Source of the DNA: Prochlorococcus sp. AG-355-M18
Lineage (GTDB): Bacteria; Cyanobacteriota; Cyanobacteriia; PCC-6307; Cyanobiaceae
DNA length: 64,000 bases
Reading direction: 5' to 3'
NCBI GenBank assembly: GCA_003280725.1
Contig: QCED01000005.1
Span: forward strand, 1 to 64,000
Below are positions 63,036 to 64,000 of the stretch, piece after piece. The translations under genes and the position numbers were made by a program. The notes under the pieces are model-generated. The model searched no databases. It saw only the letters and a list, made by a program, of their open reading frames with translations, and was not told the DNA's origin. The number at the start of each line of letters is the position of its first letter. Within the stretch, counting starts at the first letter, position 1.

Positions 63036-64000
63036 CTAAATAATATTTTTTATCGCTTCTTTAAACTCACTTCTTTGTTTAACACCTTGCCATTGTTTTT
63101 TTAATAATTTTTCTTTAAAAAGTTGAACTGTTGGTGTGCCGTTAATACCAGCTTGTTTTGCAATTTCTTGATCCTTATCAATATCTATTTCAATACCAAG
63201 AACTGCACCATCAAGTTCCTTAATTACTCTTTTTAACTGAGGTTTCAAAACATGACATGGGCCGCAGCTTGGGGAACTAAAAATTACTAAGATAGGTTTT
63301 TTACTCTCGTGATAAAGTTTTCTTAATGCATAACTGCCTTTTTGCCATTCAGAATTTGAATCGAAAGTATCTTCATTAACTTCTTCTTCATTAAAATCTG
63401 ATGAATTAAGTTTTTTTTCTGGTTCGGGTGTATCTCTGACTATAGTTTTTGCTAAGTTTTTCTCGGCTAACCACCTTTCGGTAGCTAATGCTGCCATGCA
63501 CCCAGTTCCTGCTGCGGTAACTCCTTGTCTCCACTCAGAATCGACAACGTCACCTGCTGCGAAGATGCCTTCAATAGATGTTTCTGGTCTTCCTGATTTG
63601 CAAGCAATATATCCTTTATTATCTAAATCAATTTTTTTTCCTAAGAACTTCGTATTTGGTGTGTGCCCTATCGCGTAAAAAAGACCTTTTATATTGATTT
63701 CCCCTTTACCTTCTTTAGAGTGAATAGTTTCTATTTTCTCAAGCCATTCAGAGCCATCCGCTTTATCAACTTTTGTGTTCCAATGAATTTCTATCTTTGG
63801 ATTGGCTTTTACTCTATCTACCATTGCTGCGCTAGCCCTTAATTTTTCTGATCTAACAATCAAATGCACTTTGCTTCCATACTTTGTGAGATACGCTGCT
63901 TCTTCACATGCAGAGTCGCCCCCTCCAATAACAGCTAATTCTTCACCTCTAAATTGTGGGGTCGCTCCATCACATATTGCACAAGCACTTATTCCTTTAC
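63036..64000 (-). CDS. NADPH-thioredoxin reductase fused to thioredoxin (NTRC), 5' part beyond the window
   Basis: The reading frame is open to the window end, so the ORF-track start at 63869 is internal. The visible reductase part has the redox CAIC motif in SACAICDGATPQ, the NADPH motif AVIGGGDSACEEAAYL, and FAAGDVVDSEWRQGVTAAGTGCMAALATERWL for FAD. After a charged linker a thioredoxin domain follows with VIFSSPSCGPCHVLKPQL (CGPC) and GINGTPTVQLFKEKLL. NTRC passes NADPH electrons to peroxiredoxins and chlorophyll-synthesis enzymes. Confidence 0.93.
   Translation of the reverse strand, partial: KGISACAICDGATPQFRGEELAVIGGGDSACEEAAYLTKYGSKVHLIVRSEKLRASAAMVDRVKANPKIEIHWNTKVDKADGSEWLEKIETIHSKEGKGEINIKGLFYAIGHTPNTKFLGKKIDLDNKGYIACKSGRPETSIEGIFAAGDVVDSEWRQGVTAAGTGCMAALATERWLAEKNLAKTIVRDTPEPEKKLNSSDFNEEEVNEDTFDSNSEWQKGSYALRKLYHESKKPILVIFSSPSCGPCHVLKPQLKRVIKELDGAVLGIEIDIDKDQEIAKQAGINGTPTVQLFKEKLLKKQWQGVKQRSEFKEAIKNII

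Overview
The window looks like a piece of a high-light-adapted Prochlorococcus chromosome. The DNA is very AT-rich and densely packed. It carries cyanobacterial photosynthesis genes (psbD/psbC, ycf4, petM, ycf39), a Prochlorococcus-type Pcb antenna gene next to flavodoxin, and the picocyanobacterial order rpmH-rnpA-PH protein-yidC-ycf46-like-serS-rseP-rpsN. All calls come from reading the sequence and the supplied ORF translations; no database search was run.

Layout. (1) 1-12,800 is a surface-polysaccharide island. It holds glycosyltransferases, a CapE/FnlA-type UDP-GlcNAc dehydratase/epimerase with an RmlD-type reductase, a UDP-glucose dehydrogenase/UDP-xylose synthase pair, a GtrA/GtrB-like pair, a large membrane protein, a WbuB-like GT4, a WecB/CapG-type 2-epimerase, a CapF-like reductase without its cupin domain, and an O-antigen polymerase/ligase. 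A tRNA-Arg(UCU) closes the island. (2) 13,000-40,030 is mostly core: rsmI, cysQ, pnp, the rpmH...rpsN operon, aroH, sppA, transporters, two more glycosyltransferases, isiB-pcb, small conserved cyanobacterial genes, glyQ and the iron-binding protein futA, ending at a tRNA-Ser(CGA). (3) 40,030-43,250 is a low-density accessory stretch beside the tRNA-Ser. It contains short G-rich repeats, palindromes, a perfect 18-bp hairpin and several tiny membrane or secreted ORFs. (4) 43,250-53,200 is a one-directional glycan/lipid-sugar cluster. (5) 53,380-64,000 is core again: cobQ, maf, psbC/psbD, ycf4, a peptidyl-prolyl isomerase, ilvH, petM, ycf39, infA and, at the edge, NTRC.

The most striking system is in region 4. 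A UbiA-family enzyme resembling decaprenyl-phosphate phosphoribosyltransferase, a DprE2-like reductase and a clear DprE1-like oxidase lie in one co-directional cluster with a GtrA protein, a polytopic membrane protein and an LPG-synthase-type transmembrane protein. Mycobacteria use UbiA (Rv3806c), DprE1 and DprE2 to make decaprenyl-phosphoryl-arabinose, and a GtrA-family protein (Rv3789) lies beside dprE1. The simplest reading is that this cyanobacterium makes a polyprenyl-phosphate-linked pentose, probably arabinofuranose, on a membrane carrier and adds it to a surface glycan.

Other points of interest are a probable L-FucNAc/L-QuiNAc route split over two strands with two candidate 4-reductases, one of them cupin-less; two genes whose natural start seems to be a non-canonical codon (AEC transporter; cyclophilin lipoprotein after ycf4); and the isiB-pcb pair with futA nearby, suggesting an iron-stress neighbourhood.
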